DNA from: JBFWNZ01 sp050250795
Lineage (GTDB): Bacteria > Pseudomonadota > Alphaproteobacteria > UBA8366
NCBI GenBank assembly: GCA_050250795.1
Contig: JBFWNZ010000011.1
Span: 1 to 25,028, forward strand
Direction of reading: 5' to 3'
DNA: 25,028 nt
Positions within the stretch are counted from its first letter, which is position 1. The number at the start of each line of letters is the position of its first letter. This document shows, one piece after another, positions 24,630-25,028 of this stretch. The position numbers were made by a program, and so were the translations under genes. The notes beneath the pieces were generated by a model. The model was not told the DNA's origin, did no database searches, and saw nothing but the letters and a program-made list of their open reading frames with translations.

Positions 24630-25028
24630 TCAGCCCAACGTCACCTGCGACAGCTCGGACTGGACGTCGGCCAGGATGCGGCTCGCCTCGCTGCCGCGAA
24701 TCTTTGCGATGTCGTCCTGATACTTCAGCAACGTGCCGAGCGTGTTGTTGATGATCTCCGGTTCAAGGGCCAGGCAGTCCAACTGGGTCAGTGCATGCGC
24801 CCAGTCGATGGTTTCGGCGACGCCCGGCTGCTTGAAGAGGTCGAGCTTTCGCAGACGCTGCACGAACTGGACGATCTGCGCGGAAAGCGCGGCCGGTACG
24901 CCGGGAGCCTTGACCTTCAAAATCTCGAATTCGCGCGCGGCGTCGGGATAGTCGACCCAATAGTAGAAACAGCGGCGCTTCAAGGCGTCGTGGATTTCCC
25001 GGGTGCGGTTCGAGGTGACGATGACGAT
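24630..25028 (-). CDS. coxD: CoxD-like MoxR-family AAA+ ATPase (5' end off window)
   Basis: The last 132 codons of a frame that enters from the right edge. The visible part begins inside the AAA+ core: IVIVTSNRTREIHDALKRRC with the sensor-1-like TSN and the sensor arginine region, then FYYWVDYP, characteristic of CoxD/MoxR proteins. The lid domain follows (VPAALSAQIVQFVQRLRKLDL, KQPGVAETIDWAHAL, LGTLLKYQDDI). Walker A and B lie outside the window. The stop codon is 1 nt before coxE. The shorter start at 24983 is only an internal Met. Confidence 0.88.
   Translation of the reverse strand: MVIVTSNRTREIHDALKRRCFYYWVDYPDAAREFEILKVKAPGVPAALSAQIVQFVQRLRKLDLFKQPGVAETIDWAHALTQLDCLALEPEIINNTLGTLLKYQDDIAKIRGSEASRILADVQSELSQVTLG

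Noticed and set aside
23156..24751. A 531-codon plus-strand frame over coxE and its neighbours
   Set aside because: It crosses three well-supported minus-strand genes and has no motif of its own.

Overview
The window looks like chromosomal DNA of a high-GC Gram-negative bacterium, most likely an alphaproteobacterium. This is inferred from protein family content (an esterase-like phytase-fold protein, a molybdopterin-binding/NTP-transferase fusion, CoxD/CoxE with two XdhC-type proteins) and strong GC bias at third codon positions. No rRNA, tRNA, CRISPR array, IS element or phage gene was seen.

Region 1 (1-12369, minus strand) is a single giant open reading frame that leaves the window at its 3' end: 4123 codons are visible. 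It starts with a FecR-like/retention-module-like N-terminus with no Sec signal. Next come a long acidic linker and a Pro-rich linker, then Asp/Gly-rich RTX-type nonapeptides, and then more than 3300 residues of Gly/Thr/Asn-rich beta-strand repeats. It looks like a type I-secreted surface adhesin or matrix protein.

Region 2 (12596-17281, plus strand) is divergent from the giant gene. It encodes a complete type I secretion system: an ABC exporter without a C39 peptidase domain, an HlyD-family membrane fusion protein translationally coupled to it, and, after a 271-bp gap with its own candidate promoter, a TolC-family outer membrane protein. The adhesin and its exporter form one divergent export locus.

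Region 3 (17309-20370) holds accessory envelope genes: a small single-pass membrane protein (minus), a lipoprotein with a C-terminal SPOR domain (plus), a secreted esterase-like phytase-fold protein (minus) and a small coiled-coil membrane protein (minus). A 342-bp non-coding gap with several perfect inverted repeats (20371-20712) ends this part.

Region 4 (20713-25028, minus strand) is a tightly packed operon for molybdenum-hydroxylase maturation. In transcription order it is a coxD-like MoxR AAA+ ATPase (partial, enters from the right edge), coxE (VWA protein), a short XdhC/CoxI-type protein, a second XdhC protein with a Rossmann domain, and a MoeA/MogA-like plus MobA/MocA-like fusion. Neighbours overlap by 4 nt or are 1-3 nt apart. 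The target enzyme (CO-dehydrogenase or xanthine-dehydrogenase type) is not in the window and probably lies beyond the right edge.

The most interesting element is the giant protein: RTX repeats near the N-terminus instead of the C-terminus, a candidate di-alanine protease site after the N-terminal module, and long-period (about 490-560 residue) duplicated modules.
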